Below are positions 20,508-31,643 of a DNA stretch of 64,000 nucleotides, in pieces. Made by a program: the position numbers and the translations under genes. Where the stretch lies: the NCBI GenBank assembly GCA_030549175.1, contig JAUKUA010000005.1, positions 186,001 to 250,000 on the forward strand. Direction: 5' to 3'. The notes under the pieces were generated by a model. It worked only from the letters and a program-made list of their open reading frames with translations. It did no database searches and was not told the origin of the DNA. Source of the DNA: Lasiosphaeris hirsuta (Eukaryota > Ascomycota > Sordariomycetes > Sordariales > Lasiosphaeriaceae). Each line of letters opens with the position of its first letter. Within the stretch, counting starts at the first letter, position 1.

Positions 20508-23500
20508 CTAGAAGTAAAACATGCTGACCATAAACCACCATTGCCAAGGGACATTCCCCCGAATGAGCTGCAGAAACTGCCCATCCCTCTCCTGGTCCAC
20601 ACCACTAAGCATATAATCCCCCGCATCCCCCCTTCCCCCATTCGTCACCACATCAATCCTAAACGTCGTATCCTGCATGACGTACATCCACTGCCCGCCC
20701 TTCCCCTCCGCCGGCTTCACCGTCAATGCCACAGCCGCGGGGTCCACCCCGGCAACATCGGCCATAACCAACGAATTCGGCCTCGTCCCGCTATCCCCAG
20801 ACGCCGGGAACAAGCTCTCGAACCGGGGCCACGGCAGCTTGAGGTACAGCACCTTACCGGCGAGCTCGGCGGGGCACTGCATACGACGCCGGCCGAAGGC
20901 GTCGTCGACGTAGTCGCGGAAGCCCGTCGTCTGGTCGTCAAAGGCCCAGCACAGCCGCACCTCGTCGCCCTCTTTGATAGCTTCGCCGTTGCGGGCGGAG
21001 GGCGAGCGTTTGAGGAGGCGCCAGTACTGGTATTCGTCATTGTCGGACATGGCCGGCAGGAAGACGCCTTGTTGGTTGCGGAAGACCACCATGTGCTGCG
21101 TGGCTGTGGGCGGGGCCGCGGTCACGGACGGGGCGCCCCCGGTGGCGGCTGGGGACGGGGAGGTGTTGTCGTCGGCGGCTGGGGGCGGGGGAGGGGGTGG
21201 GGTGTAGGGCTTGGTCCGCAAGATGATGCGGCAGCCGTGGGTTAGCTGCGCGTGTTAGTCGATGATTCTAGGGAGGGGAGTGGAGTTGGTAGGGATGGCT
21301 TACAAACTCGCTGAAGGGTGCGACAATGTTCCACTCGGCTGTGGCAAACTCCTCGTTGTACTCGGCTCCGTAAAGGGACCCGCCCACGTTGCTGTCCTCG
21401 TAGCCGATCAGCGCGGGTGCGCGGTAGCTGTGCTGCCAAGTTAGTATTACGACTGTTCACAATAGCGACAAATGGTACTGACGTTTCCGGACTGAAAAGC
21501 ATCTCCTTCTTGGTGTTCCACACGGGCATGCCCCAGAAATTATCAGGCGTGAGGCCCACCACTCGGGGGCTGGCGAGCGTCTTGGAATTGTGGCCGAGAT
21601 AGTACGATGGGTTTTTCTTGCTGTGAAGGTACAGTCCGTTCAGAGGCGCCACCAATCGCAGACGCGTGATTACTTCGCGGCTCTCGTCTAGCGCGATGTA
21701 CTGCTGCATCGCTGGGATGGCTTGGATGAACCACGTTTTGACCTGTTGGTAGCCGGGCATCTGAGACAGCATGTCTGCTAGCGGTGCGAGACCGTCTCTC
21801 TGCATAAAGGCGATAGTAATGAGCACGCCGTATGTTATTCTTGTCGATACAATTCAAGGGTTGAGACTTACGTTGATAACTCTCCAATAGTCGCACTTGG
21901 CCACTGTGGCGGACCACGCCGGCGCATTGTTTGCGAGAATGGTATCACCACCCACAGCCTCAAACACGACGGTGTCCTTGCTGTTCTTCTCAGACTGCGC
22001 CTGAGACTCGCTGCTGCCCTTCTCCGAGGTGTGCTTAATGCTTGTCGAGACATAAGGTGTGGTGACCTCGATGCCCACCGAGACTTTGAATGTTTCCTTT
22101 TGCTCCTGCTCCGTCATCGTGGAGGTTGAGTCAAACGTTTTGGTCGACTGCAGACGTCCACCCAGCGTGAGAGTTTGGCAAAATATGTGACCTAGGATTG
22201 CATGAATATCAAACCCACCACCAGTACCTCTCAGGGGGGGAAAAGTAAACAAACAAAGAAAAGGGTATGGGGTCAGGAAAACGTACCAAATTCGGCGTGA
22301 AGCTTGCGGAGATGCTTGATACTCTTGGTCTTCTGGATCAACTGGATGGCAGCCGCCAGCTCGGGAGTTGGCTCCAGATCGTCAGGGTACAGAAAGAGGT
22401 CGCACCGGGGATACTAATTCCGTCAGCTGCTTTGGATCTCGCATACGGCCAGCAGAATCACGAGATAGAGAAGGGAGTGCACATACCATATATCGCGCCA
22501 CCAACGTCCTCTTGAAGTTCTTGTCCGTCTTTTTGTATGCGCTCGACTTGGTCGTCGATACCGACGTGCTCACGTTGACCGAGAAGCCGCCGAATCCGCC
22601 TCCCCTATTAGACTTGTGTGTCAGCTGAAATGCATATGTCACGTTGCTCCTCAGATGCTGCCTTCTTACATGGACGCTTCCGTAGTCTCGGCGCTGAAAT
22701 CATTCCGCGCCATGGAGATCTCAAACTCGTGCTCGCACGTGGTGATGTCTATGCGGGACGCGTCGTTGACCCGGTAGTTGGGGATGCCCGTGTCCGTCTT
22801 GGTTTTTGGAACCGTCGGCGCGGCCATGGTGGTCTGCACTGGGGTATTGCTCGTCACGCTGTTGGTGGAAGGAATGGGGTTTCCTATGTTTGCCATACCA
22901 GAAGCAAGACCGGCAGGAAGGAAGTCGGGAATCGTAGCAATAGGATCCTCGGCAATCTTGGATCGCAGCCGGAACGCCGGCTTCGGGGCCTTGAGCATGC
23001 GGTTGTTGGTGCGGTCGACAACCCAACCGTAAAATACGGCGCAGTTGCGCAGCACCTTCCCCCACTGCTTGTCATCAAGGTACCCTGCGCCCTGGCTGAT
23101 CTGGCCGTCGGCCTGATTCATTCCAAACTCCTTCATATCAAGCACGGGTTTCGGTTCGTTGGACAGAGATGCCGTCTTGTCGGCGACCTTTGCCCCCGCT
23201 GGCGTTGCCGCAAAGGTTGGCGCAGGCGCCCTTTGCTCTGCCGTGTTGGCTACCAGGACTGACTGAAAGTACACACTCAGTGACGGCACACGGGTCGCGT
23301 CGGCCCCGAGGGAGGCGTCAACGTCGGCTGCGACCGGCGGCTCCATAGCAAAGTAATCAGACAACGTGAGTGACTCGTCGCCGACAACCACGCCGGACAG
23401 GGTGCAGAACTGGTCGATCTTGGAGAAGGACGACATGGATGGGATCATCTTGCGCAGGCCAGCCAGGGTCATGACTGCCGCGTTGGAGTTTGGCGGGAAC

Positions 23501-24382
23501 GACTTGGAGTGGATGGAGCCATTGGAGATTTGCGTTGTCGCTGCCCCCGTCGCTTGCTTCAGCCGGAAGACACGGATAGCAAAGGGTGGGCTGGAGAGGA
23601 CGTTGGCAGTTGTCCGTCCCTTCCTGGGGAGGATGTAGACAGTGTCGTCTTTGGACGCTCCATTTGTCCCGAGGGGTTTCTGAGTGCCGCTAGGAGCAGG
23701 CGTCGCCGCTCCGGCCGCCGAACCATCAACAGCTCCGCCGGTAGCGGGAGTGGAAGCAGCGTCTACAGTTGCAGGTGTCTTCTCGACAGTTTGGGACTTG
23801 TTGCAGATTGTCAGATATGTAGCGATATCCAGTGTGTCCCCGGCTGGTGATCCATCCGGGTAGCAGAACTGCTGCTCCGCTCCCCTGGTGAGCACGTAAG
23901 TATGAGCTCACAGTGCTATCCATTGCCTGAACACTCACATATCGGCACCTAGAAGCCGCCGCACGGCTATCAGCTTACCTCCGCCATCTGCTGGAAGGCT
24001 ATGATTCTGGTCAGCATTCCAGGTGAAAGAAGGGTGATGTTGGGGGGGGGGGGGGGGGGGGGATTCACCTCGACTTCAATAGAGTCGCTTTGGTCTTCGT
24101 GGGCGGGACGGAAGCAGCTCCACCCGAAACTGCAGCATTACCTGCGTCTCCAGAGCTAGTGGTGTTGGAAGCACTTGAAATCACAAGCTCCACGACCCTG
24201 TAGACTGCCGAGCTATCTGAAGCCGAGGACGCCGGTGTTTTTTTCGTCGGCTGAGCTGGCGTCCATTTGGAGCCTGCGGGAGCCGCTGCCGGGTCTGGTG
24301 TCTGAAGAGGCGCATTGTTCGACGGCGGCGAAGGATCCGTCGTCGCCGTTGCTGTCTTTGGAGGCTGCGACGATGATGACAT
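20508..24382 (-). CDS. Large MACPF-domain protein (putative pore-former A)
   Basis: I read eight exons: 24382-24069, 23884-22670, 22604-22487, 22413-22287, 22191-21872, 21799-21483, 21427-21304 and 21245-20508. All phases agree, giving 1090 aa. The N-terminal third is Pro/Ala/Thr-rich with no signal peptide. The MACPF core spans roughly residues 515-800. It contains FGHIFCQTLTLGG, which fits the signature aromatic-G-x-x-aromatic-x6-GG, then a Ser/Thr-rich segment fit for a membrane-inserting region, then VGGDTILANNAPAW and WRVIN. A Pro-rich linker leads to a C-terminal domain (EGDEVRLCWAF, YLKLPWPRFE) that may bind a target surface. MACPF proteins form oligomeric pores. The first intron holds 21 consecutive Cs, so the exon 1-2 junction is the least certain. 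A second MACPF-like gene is divergent from this one. Confidence 0.78.
24042..24062. repeat. 21-bp homopolymeric G tract inside intron
   Basis: A run of 21 Gs (C on the coding strand) starts 6 nt inside the first intron of the MACPF gene. Length variation could alter splicing of exon 1, and base-call errors are likely here. Confidence 0.85.
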
Positions 24383-25178
24383 GGTTAGAGGGTTAGATAT
24401 CAAAGATGGAGGACGGTGGAGGTTGATTGCAGAAGAGTCATGTCACTCTCCAGAGATGTGATACGGGGCAGCTGTAAGTTGAAGCATCCATTTCATGCCG
24501 TAAAGGGCTTCCTGGTGACGTTTCTGGTCGGCTTGCCTTCTGCATTGACTCCGTGATATCCGGCCCCCGAAACCCCGAGGCTGACGATGCCGCAGGGGTG
24601 CGGGGCCGATGGCTTGCAGCTTTCCACCCCAATAGTTCACACTTGGCGCATATCCGCCTCTTAAGGCTAGAACAGTGGCTGAGACTAGTAGACGCCCAAC
24701 GGCCTCCAAAGTTCACATGTGGTGCGATTGGTTGTCCGCAGTAACCCGAATCAGCGGTGAAATGTGAAGCTGTTCCTGAAACGGGAGCTAGCCCTATCCC
24801 CCACTTGCCGAGCCCAGCCAGCCACAAACTGGTTCGATGAAGATACCCAAGCCATGAGATTACAAAAGTTCCATCCCCATGTTGACATCGGATTTCACCG
24901 CTGCATATAGACGACAAGCTCGGTTAAGATCTGCCGAACGGCTGGATGCTCGGCGGGAAACTATTAGTTGCGCCTCATGCATTTATTCGGGGAGGGGAAG
25001 CCTGGAGATGCAGGGTCCTGTCGGTGTGATTGAAATTCCTAGACGAATCGAGATATAGACACGTGCACGCGTTGCACTTGATGAAAACATCCCACTGACG
25101 ACTTCCCCACGCCCCAGCTGGAACGACTTCTCGCAAACTGTAATCTCCATACCTGACCCTTTTCCCATCAACTTCAAC
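24383..25178. promoter_or_regulatory. Shared 796-bp region between the divergent MACPF-like genes
   Basis: The only sequence between the two divergent start codons, so it probably contains both promoters. No gene is supported, and no TATA box or regulator site was recognised with confidence. Confidence 0.5.
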
Positions 25179-27861
25179 ATGTCGCTGTTGCTAGCACCCT
25201 ACAATGACTCGATGCGTCTGGGCATGGGGTTCAACTCCTACACCCAGACAATATGCATCGATCAGGCAGTCGCGGTCGACAAGCAAACTGGGAGTGTGGT
25301 CCGGTCCGAGGGCCCCTCACAGGTGAGTTGGAGCGGATGGGATACCGCCTGTGATAGCTGTCCCCTGTGCTGACGGCTTTACCACGACAGTCAGTCACAT
25401 ACTCGTCTCGCTTTGTGTCAAAGTTGAGCGAGATTCTCAGCACCATGAACATCTCATACGGCTCGTCTATCAAGAAGGGCACGGTCGAGGTTTCTGGGAG
25501 TACGAGCACGGTGGACGAGGAAAAGATCAAGGAGTCGGACCTCAACGCCGTCATCTCTGTGAAGGTGGTAAACCAAACGACCATCATCACGGAAAACAGC
25601 AAGTTCCAGCCCATTGAGGGTCTAGCTCCCGGATCCACTCGCATGGGTGAGGTTTACGGTGACTGCTACATTTCGGGTACGTCTCGGAACAAAGTGAAAA
25701 ATTGATCCCATCGTTGACCTCGAGTCAGGATTCATTGAAGGCGGAGATTTCACCGGTATTGTTTCGATCCGAGCGCTAGATCGGTCCCAGGCTGCCAAGA
25801 TCGCCGATTTGTGAGTCTAGACCCTACCCATGTTGAATCACACGGAAGCTCATTTTGCCTTTGGTCAACAGAGTCAAGAGCGGGGTGTCGAGGGGCGGAT
25901 CGGGGAGTGATGAAGACTTCACGCTCGATGGCTTTCAACATAACATTCAGGGTTCGGCAAACTCCGCCCTGACAAACACCGAGACAACCATTGCGGTCAG
26001 CTGGATGGGCGGCGGCCAGATTAAGGATGGTGAGTTCGACCCTGAATTGCCTACCACACTATTCACCTCTGTCTGACTAACCGTCTCTTTACCACGCTCA
26101 GCAAAGTCGAAATGGGATATGGACGAGCTATTTGCGGCTGCCGCTGCCTTTCCTTCCAACGTGGCCAAGTGCCCACAGCGAACATGGTGAGACCATCTGG
26201 ACAGCCTTCGGCCGGAGGGAGTGCTGACCGTTCTCTCAAGGGCCATCTTGACCAAGTACAAGGCCAATAGGAGCTTTGTTGAGTGGTCTTCCAAAATGCA
26301 GATCAGCCCACTCGAGTATGACAGCATCAACAGCTTCACCGGAGAGCTGTTTGATAACTTCATGGAGTATAAGCAGATTCTCAAGCTTGTGCAGACAATC
26401 TTACGCAACCGTGACAATTTTGAAGGTCATTTCCCTCCCACTTGAGCCATAGTTCGGCAACTTCTGACAAATACGCAGTCCAGTCGGGAAAACACAACGC
26501 CATCCCAGTCGATGTTCCTTCGCTGGCGGCTGTGCGATCAGCGCTACGTGCCGAGATGAGCAAGATTGTGACGGCGGTAAGTCAACCAAAAACGGCCAGG
26601 GTGCTTCAAGTCTGGTTGCTTACCTTTGGCTCCATAGGTCGATATCCTCTCGCACAACCCGGGGGCTCTGAAAAAGGTGTTGGCCAAACAGTCGTTACCC
26701 ATCAACTCCCTTGTGAGGAGTATCATCCTTGAGTCTCAGTACGGCCGCGGGTTGAGTGAGGTTCCTGGAACCTCTAAGGCTCCAATTCCAACTCCGAGTT
26801 CCGAAGTTGAAGCAGCCAGCCCAGGTTTAAAGGCGACCGATAATACGTCTCGAATCGCACCAGGTCCCACCCCTGCGGCGACCACCTCGGCTCCCGCGAC
26901 CACATCCACAGCGGCGCCAACTTCAGCTCCAGCCGCCGCCGCAGCGGCATTGACCACTCCCGCTCCGCCAGCAACAACAGCAGCAGTCACCACTGTGCCT
27001 AAACCAGTTAAGGAGACACTTCAGCCAAGCCCGAGGCCAGCAGTGGCCGACGATGGCGATGAGGATTTTGACTTCAACTCCCTCGTACCACCAGAAATCT
27101 GGAGCGACCTCCTGCCGGTCCCCAAAAAGGGCGTCGAAGCCCTCCTCACGCCTACCAAGGCCGAAGACTCGCAAGCAGCAGCCAAAGTAATCAGCTTCCC
27201 GCCTCCGCCCGTCTCGGACCCTCCCCCGACCACTGAGGGGGGAAACAACGTGATCGTGCCCATCCCAGCCAACGAACCAAGGACATCAGCACCGCCCCTC
27301 CCCAATCTGGAGATCCTGGGCGCCGCGTACGGCGACGGCGCCGTGACCGAGGCGGTGCGCGCCCTAGTTGATACCAAGACGCAGACGCTGACCATCGACA
27401 CGACGTGGATCCCGGGCCTGGGTCTGCCCGACACGTGGGTCGGCGTCCAGAAGGTCATCAGCGTGCTGTACCGCTACTCGGACTCAAGCAGCCTGTTCAT
27501 GCTGGTCGCCGTCGAGAAGACGGGCACGTACAAGATCTCGCACGGCGGGACATCCGCGCCGGGGATCCAGCGCGTGGCTTTGAACCCGTGGCGGCCCGAT
27601 GTTGGGTTTCACGTCGTTGCTGTTGTCTGGGGGGATGTGGTCGTCAATAACCCCAAGACGGTGGATAATATCACCGTGTCCTGGCAGAACCACTGGACTC
27701 AGTGGATGCGGAGCGAGTGGATCGGCCAGGATACGTGGCCAGGCGCGGCCAAGACGTTTGCTCTGTTCTATCAGATGGGCACCGAGGACGCCCCTGTCAA
27801 GGTCATGACGTGCAGGGAGTGGATCAAGATCAACTTCCGCCAAGTGTCGAGTCTTCCGTAG
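25179..27861 (+). CDS. Second MACPF-like protein (putative pore-former B) with DUF3395-like C-terminus
   Basis: Eight exons in agreeing phase: 25179-25322, 25391-25676, 25729-25810, 25872-26029, 26102-26186, 26241-26425, 26479-26576 and 26638-27861. Product 753 aa, no signal peptide. Residues 48-330 look like a MACPF fold: VYGDCYISGFIEGG matches aromatic-G-x-x-aromatic-x6-GG exactly. It is followed by a Ser/Thr-rich stretch, then SWMGGGQIK and a W..DEL....AFP...P segment as in the end of MACPF domains. A long Ala/Pro/Thr linker (about residues 360-430) separates the C-terminal domain (about 560-750). Its AAYGDGAVTEAVRALV...GVQKVISVLYRY pattern resembles DUF3395-like modules; that resemblance is from memory and unaligned. 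Head-to-head with the larger MACPF gene, so co-expression and joint assembly are plausible but inferred. Confidence 0.7.
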
Positions 27862-28427
27862 TTGTATAGCGTAAGGTAGCTGTGATTGTCACTAGGAACG
27901 GACTTCACGAAGTAACCTTTGGGTTTCGAGTTTTCTCAGCAGTTCCTACAGATTATCACTGATAAAAGATCTTTCTCGTTCCAGGTGAGCCACAGTGTAT
28001 CTGGTAGTGGTTCTGAGAATGGATTTCAGGGGGCTGGATCCCAGTGTTGGGTTGAATTCATGTCACCATCGGTCCACGCGTTTGGAAGTGTCCGGCGTCA
28101 TCACTGGGGTTGGGCCACCTCTTGGGATGCAGTCCACGTCAAAACCCCGCCGCTCGGCGTCCGAAAACGGCCCATGGCCCGTTGGAGGTGATCAGATGTG
28201 GGCGCATGCATGCAGCGCCAGTACTACTAGCGTCCGTCCAAGTCGGTCCGCCCCACAGGGCTGAATTCGGTCGGGATATATGGATGCAGGTGTGCACAAG
28301 TTCGGCGTTTCCAGCTGTACGGGTGCCAGTCTGTTACGCGGCGTGCATTATGAGAAAGTATCTCAGCCACACTAGATGCTGGAACGGGAAATCCGAACAC
28401 CCCTCACCGTGCGTGCTTGACATCCAA

Positions 28428-28462
28428 TCCTCGTCAACTCGGGATGACCGAGTTGACGAGGA
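28428..28462. repeat. Perfect 15-bp inverted repeat with 5-nt loop
   Basis: TCCTCGTCAACTCGG at 28428-28442 is exactly complementary to 28448-28462, with the loop GATGA between. It could form a strong hairpin in DNA or RNA. It lies about 570 bp past the MACPF-B stop codon and 330 bp before the next start codon. Confidence 0.85.
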
Positions 28463-28652
28463 GCTCCTTGCTGCTATCGGTCGCTGGGTGAAGCTCGTGT
28501 GGCTAGCTGACATTGATCATTTCCGTACTCAGAGGGACAAGGTTCGGGGCTTGGAGTAAAAACGCTATTCGTCCGTCTACGCATAGAGTTTGGCTACCTA
28601 TAGAGAAGGTTACCTACTCAAGGTTAAGTATGTACCTTGGGTGGTCGGTACC

Positions 28653-28660
28653 TATATAAG
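28653..28660 (+). promoter_or_regulatory. TATA box of small orphan gene
   Basis: TATATAAG lies about 130 nt upstream of the ATG at 28791, a typical spacing for a TATA-driven fungal gene. Confidence 0.5.
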
Positions 28661-28790
28661 GGGCTTGGTCACCACAGTGGACAGGGACTAAAGCGCCCTC
28701 TTGACAACATCCATATTCTTGGACACAAGTTTACCCTATCTTCGAATCAAACCCCTCTTATCCTTTCAAACCTCGTCACACTTCACTATC

Positions 28791-29279
28791 ATGGCCGCTG
28801 CTCAGGTTATCCCCTTCCAAACTGTCGACGTCGTACGGTGGAACAACGTCGACCGCGCACCTGCGACCCTCGCCCAATTCCAAGCCCGCCTCGCCCAGCC
28901 CGACTTCAACGCCATCGCCGCCGGGGACCGCTTGACGATCGCCAATCTCTACCAGGCCCGGGTCCAAGCCCCCCTCCCAGCGAAAACACCCAGACAGCTT
29001 TTCCATGACCTGTGCAACCTTCTGGCCGGCGGCGCTGAGAACCAGCCCAACACGCTACCGGCTGCCTTTACCAACAGGTTGCACGCCTTTGCAACCACTG
29101 GAGTCAAGTACATTGTGCAGTACCGCAGGACCCCGGCTACCGGCACGCTGACTGAGTTCCGCATCTACGCCGGTGGTGCGGCGGAGGAGGAGATTGGCGG
29201 GGCGTGGACTATCTTCCATGTTAAGAATAATGGGCCGAATGCGGCATTGGTGAATCAGACGATAGCAAATCCTTCTTAG
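28791..29279 (+). CDS. Small orphan protein, 162 aa
   Basis: An intronless frame beginning at an ATG in good context (TATCATGG) with a TATA box upstream. I do not recognise the family. It has no signal peptide, membrane helix or cysteine motif. The N-terminal part looks helical (TLAQFQARLAQPDFNAI), and the C-terminal part alternates hydrophobic and polar residues, suggesting beta strands (VKYIVQYRR, FRIYAGG, WTIFHVKN). Codon use is GC-rich at third positions, like the certain genes nearby, which supports real coding. It stands next to the MACPF-B gene in the same orientation, so a role as an accessory factor is possible but unsupported by motif. Confidence 0.6.
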   Translation: MAAAQVIPFQTVDVVRWNNVDRAPATLAQFQARLAQPDFNAIAAGDRLTIANLYQARVQAPLPAKTPRQLFHDLCNLLAGGAENQPNTLPAAFTNRLHAFATTGVKYIVQYRRTPATGTLTEFRIYAGGAAEEEIGGAWTIFHVKNNGPNAALVNQTIANPS

Positions 29280-29599
29280 CTGGATACTTTGTGAAGGAGT
29301 CAGTTGGTGTTGGCGGGGAAATGGAAAGCCCACTTTCAGGCTCCACAAGGAATTTTGAGTTACATTACCAACGGAATATAAAATCCAAGTCCCGCAGCTT
29401 GAGACTTTTGTGCGGAGGTTTAAACTGCCAACGGCGGACAAATCAAAGTGCTATTTGATGTTGAGACGCCCGTGGAGACTGTGAACACACCTCCTGCGCC
29501 CCCCTCCCCCACGCAGCTCAGCGTGACTTGGCCCAACTCAGTGCCTCCACAATGCTAGGATCGGAATACCCGTCCACCGAGGGGCTCAACTACCCCAAC
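29280..29599. other. Intergenic between convergent genes
   Basis: Three-prime spacer with nothing recognisable. Confidence 0.45.
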
Positions 29600-30229
29600 T
29601 TATTCCACCTCAGCCCACTTCGCCTCCATCCTCGTCATCTCAGCCCCAACATGTGCATCACCAGCCGCCTCCCGGAGCGCCTCGGCTTCGGTCTCCTCCC
29701 GCTCCATAACAACCCCATCCCACGAGCGATGCACAACGCCGCTTTCAGTCCCATACTCCTCCCGAGTCTCGTCCCCCAGACTCCCCATCCCAGCATACGC
29801 CTCCAACAGCCGATTCACCCGCGCCGACGCCGCCAGCACCTCGGCCTCCCCAGCAAGCCTCTCCGCCTCCGCCCCGAGCATGATAATAGCCGGCACAGTC
29901 TCCAACCACACGGCGCTGCGCTCCCGACTCGCCGCGAGCAGATCCTCGACAGTCCCCTCCCCGGTACACGCAGCGAGGTATCGCGCGCGCTGCCGCGGTG
30001 AGTACATGTCGCAGGGGGTGGCGTCGGCCACAAAGTAGTTCTGCAGCGGCATAGCGGCGGCGAGGGCCGTGTCCGCCCCGAAAGACGCGAAACACGCGGT
30101 GCAGATCGTGCAGTCTGGCCAGCCGTACCAGCGTGCGTTTGGGACCGGGTTGCGGGCTTGGCACGGGCTGGGCGCCGGGTCTGGGCTGGTTTGTGGCTGG
30201 GTGCTTTTTTTGGTGCGTGTTTCGTCCAT
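29600..30229 (-). CDS. Conserved fungal hypothetical protein with YGWPDCTIC motif
   Basis: A 209-aa frame from the ATG at 30229 (MDETRTKK). The body begins WYGWPDCTICTACFASF, continues with CDMYSPRQRARYLAAC, then a long helical stretch rich in Ala/Glu/Arg (ERSAVWLETVPAIIMLGAEAERL) and ends in RMEAKWAEVE. I recall this combination from uncharacterised ascomycete proteins. The paired cysteines (DCTICTAC) could bind a metal, but no function is known. The open frame extends upstream to 30427, but that part reads as leader. No intron is needed. Confidence 0.7.
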   Translation of the reverse strand: MDETRTKKSTQPQTSPDPAPSPCQARNPVPNARWYGWPDCTICTACFASFGADTALAAAMPLQNYFVADATPCDMYSPRQRARYLAACTGEGTVEDLLAASRERSAVWLETVPAIIMLGAEAERLAGEAEVLAASARVNRLLEAYAGMGSLGDETREEYGTESGVVHRSWDGVVMEREETEAEALREAAGDAHVGAEMTRMEAKWAEVE

Positions 30230-30638
30230 GTCACCACCGGGGTTTTCCTCTTTTCCCGCCGTTGGGAGCCGACGCAATGGGGGACTGTAGATGTGAGTAA
30301 TAAGGAGGCTTGAAAGTTTAGGGGGGAAGGAGAGTTGGTGGAAAACCTTGGGGTGCGTCACACGGCGCCGTCCAGAATCAGGGAGTAGTGCCAAGACGCT
30401 GCCAGTTGAGCCTATCGGAGTAAACACCGAGGAGTTGGGGGAATTGGGGATGGCATTGAAGGGTCACGGTGCTCTGGGGGCGAACCATGAAAGTAGTACA
30501 CCCTTGCTAGTATTTTCAGCCGTTTCTACATTCCGACACTAGGTTCTTACTGAACCACGAGATCTTGTGGAAGCGCCAAACACCCAATAGGCCCTTAGCT
30601 TTTCTCATTCATTTTCTCTTGTTTCCTCTCTGGCGGCT

Positions 30639-31643
30639 CTAGGGCGCAGCCGGGTATTGAGACACCTCCTTTTCATGCTCGAGCGTCCCAAGGACCTCTA
30701 CCTCCTTCTTATTGTACTCGCGATGCGCAACGATACGGTCGCAATTGGCGCAGTGGTGATCGACATTGTAATACCATTTGTACCAGCATGGGACAAACGT
30801 TCCCAAAAACGTTGTCAGGCAGAGGGCTGTGCCAGCGATACTGGGAAGGCCCCGTTAGCGCGTCCAGACAGTGACAATGACCAACAGCTGGGTGTTGGTT
30901 TGGTTATGCGAACTCACTATGTCATGCGGGAAGGCTTTTTCTCGACCCTGGTCTCAACACGTCGTCGGCAAAAGGGGCAGTCGACCCAATCGGACTGGTC
31001 TCCCAACAGCCGCAGAGGTGTGACAGTTACGACAGCCCCCGTTTTCTCCGTGTTCTCCGTTTTCTCCAGGCTCATCGGGCGTGTTGGCTGGTATGCCTCT
31101 TTACCGCTCGGCTGTCCCGTGCTTCCCGCTAGATATCTCGGCGGCTCGTCGTCGACGTGGGCGATTTTGTCGCCATCATCCCCAGTCGACTCTTGTAGCT
31201 CCCCACTCTTCTTCACTCTTTCCGGAGACTCGGTGTGGTTTACGGCTTCGGGGAGGTCAACTGCGTCCTGGACAGTTTCGGGGAGGTCGGTATTCTCCTT
31301 GGCGATTGCCAGCGCTGGGAGAGGGGAAGAGGTCTCAGCGCCGACACTGTGAAGTCATCTTGTTTAGCGTCTCCAACAGACCAGAGCCTTAGACATAATT
31401 CCACCTTACTGACCTCTTCTCCCCGCGTTTCGAATCACCCGACACTTGTGCTTCGGAAAGCGATGGTGGTTCGTAGAAGATCTTTTCTTCAGAATCAGGG
31501 CTCGCGACGTATTCGCGCTTTGGAGTCGTCTCGGTCGCCTTGTCCTCGGTCGCCTTGTTCTCGGTCGCCTTGTTCTCGGTCGCCTTGTTCTCGGTCGCCT
31601 TGTCGCTTTCGCTAGGGGTGGGTTCCGGTAGAGATTCACCCAT
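30639..31643 (-). CDS. LITAF-domain protein with pentapeptide repeats
   Basis: Predicted 286 aa from exons 31643-31414, 31346-30918 and 30840-30639, with introns of 67 and 77 nt and agreeing phases. The N-terminus holds acidic low-complexity sequence with tandem KATEN pentads (around residues 14-38). The C-terminal third is a LITAF domain: VTVTPLRLL, the zinc-binding knuckle VDCPFCRRRVETRVE, a hydrophobic membrane-dipping helix (YIAGTALCLTTFLGTFVPCW), and the second knuckle HHCANCDRIVAHREY. LITAF proteins are zinc-dependent monotopic membrane proteins of endosomes or the plasma membrane in animals. In fungi the role is unclear, and location at a cytoplasmic membrane face is inference. The stop lies at 30639. 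Confidence 0.85.
31530..31605 (-). repeat. 15-bp coding minisatellite (KATEN/KATED)
   Basis: A 15-bp unit repeats about four to five times inside the LITAF gene's first exon. Because 15 is a multiple of three, changes in copy number keep the frame. Confidence 0.75.

Larger units (their letters stand above)
27862..28790. other. Intergenic with a perfect hairpin and a TATA box
   Basis: No supported gene. It contains a perfect 15-bp inverted repeat (28428-28462) and the TATA element of the next gene (28653-28660). Confidence 0.5.

Noticed and set aside
23979..23990. Possible 9-12 nt microexon within the first MACPF intron
   Set aside because: A single 184-nt intron (23885-24068) already joins the flanking exons in frame, so the simpler model was used.
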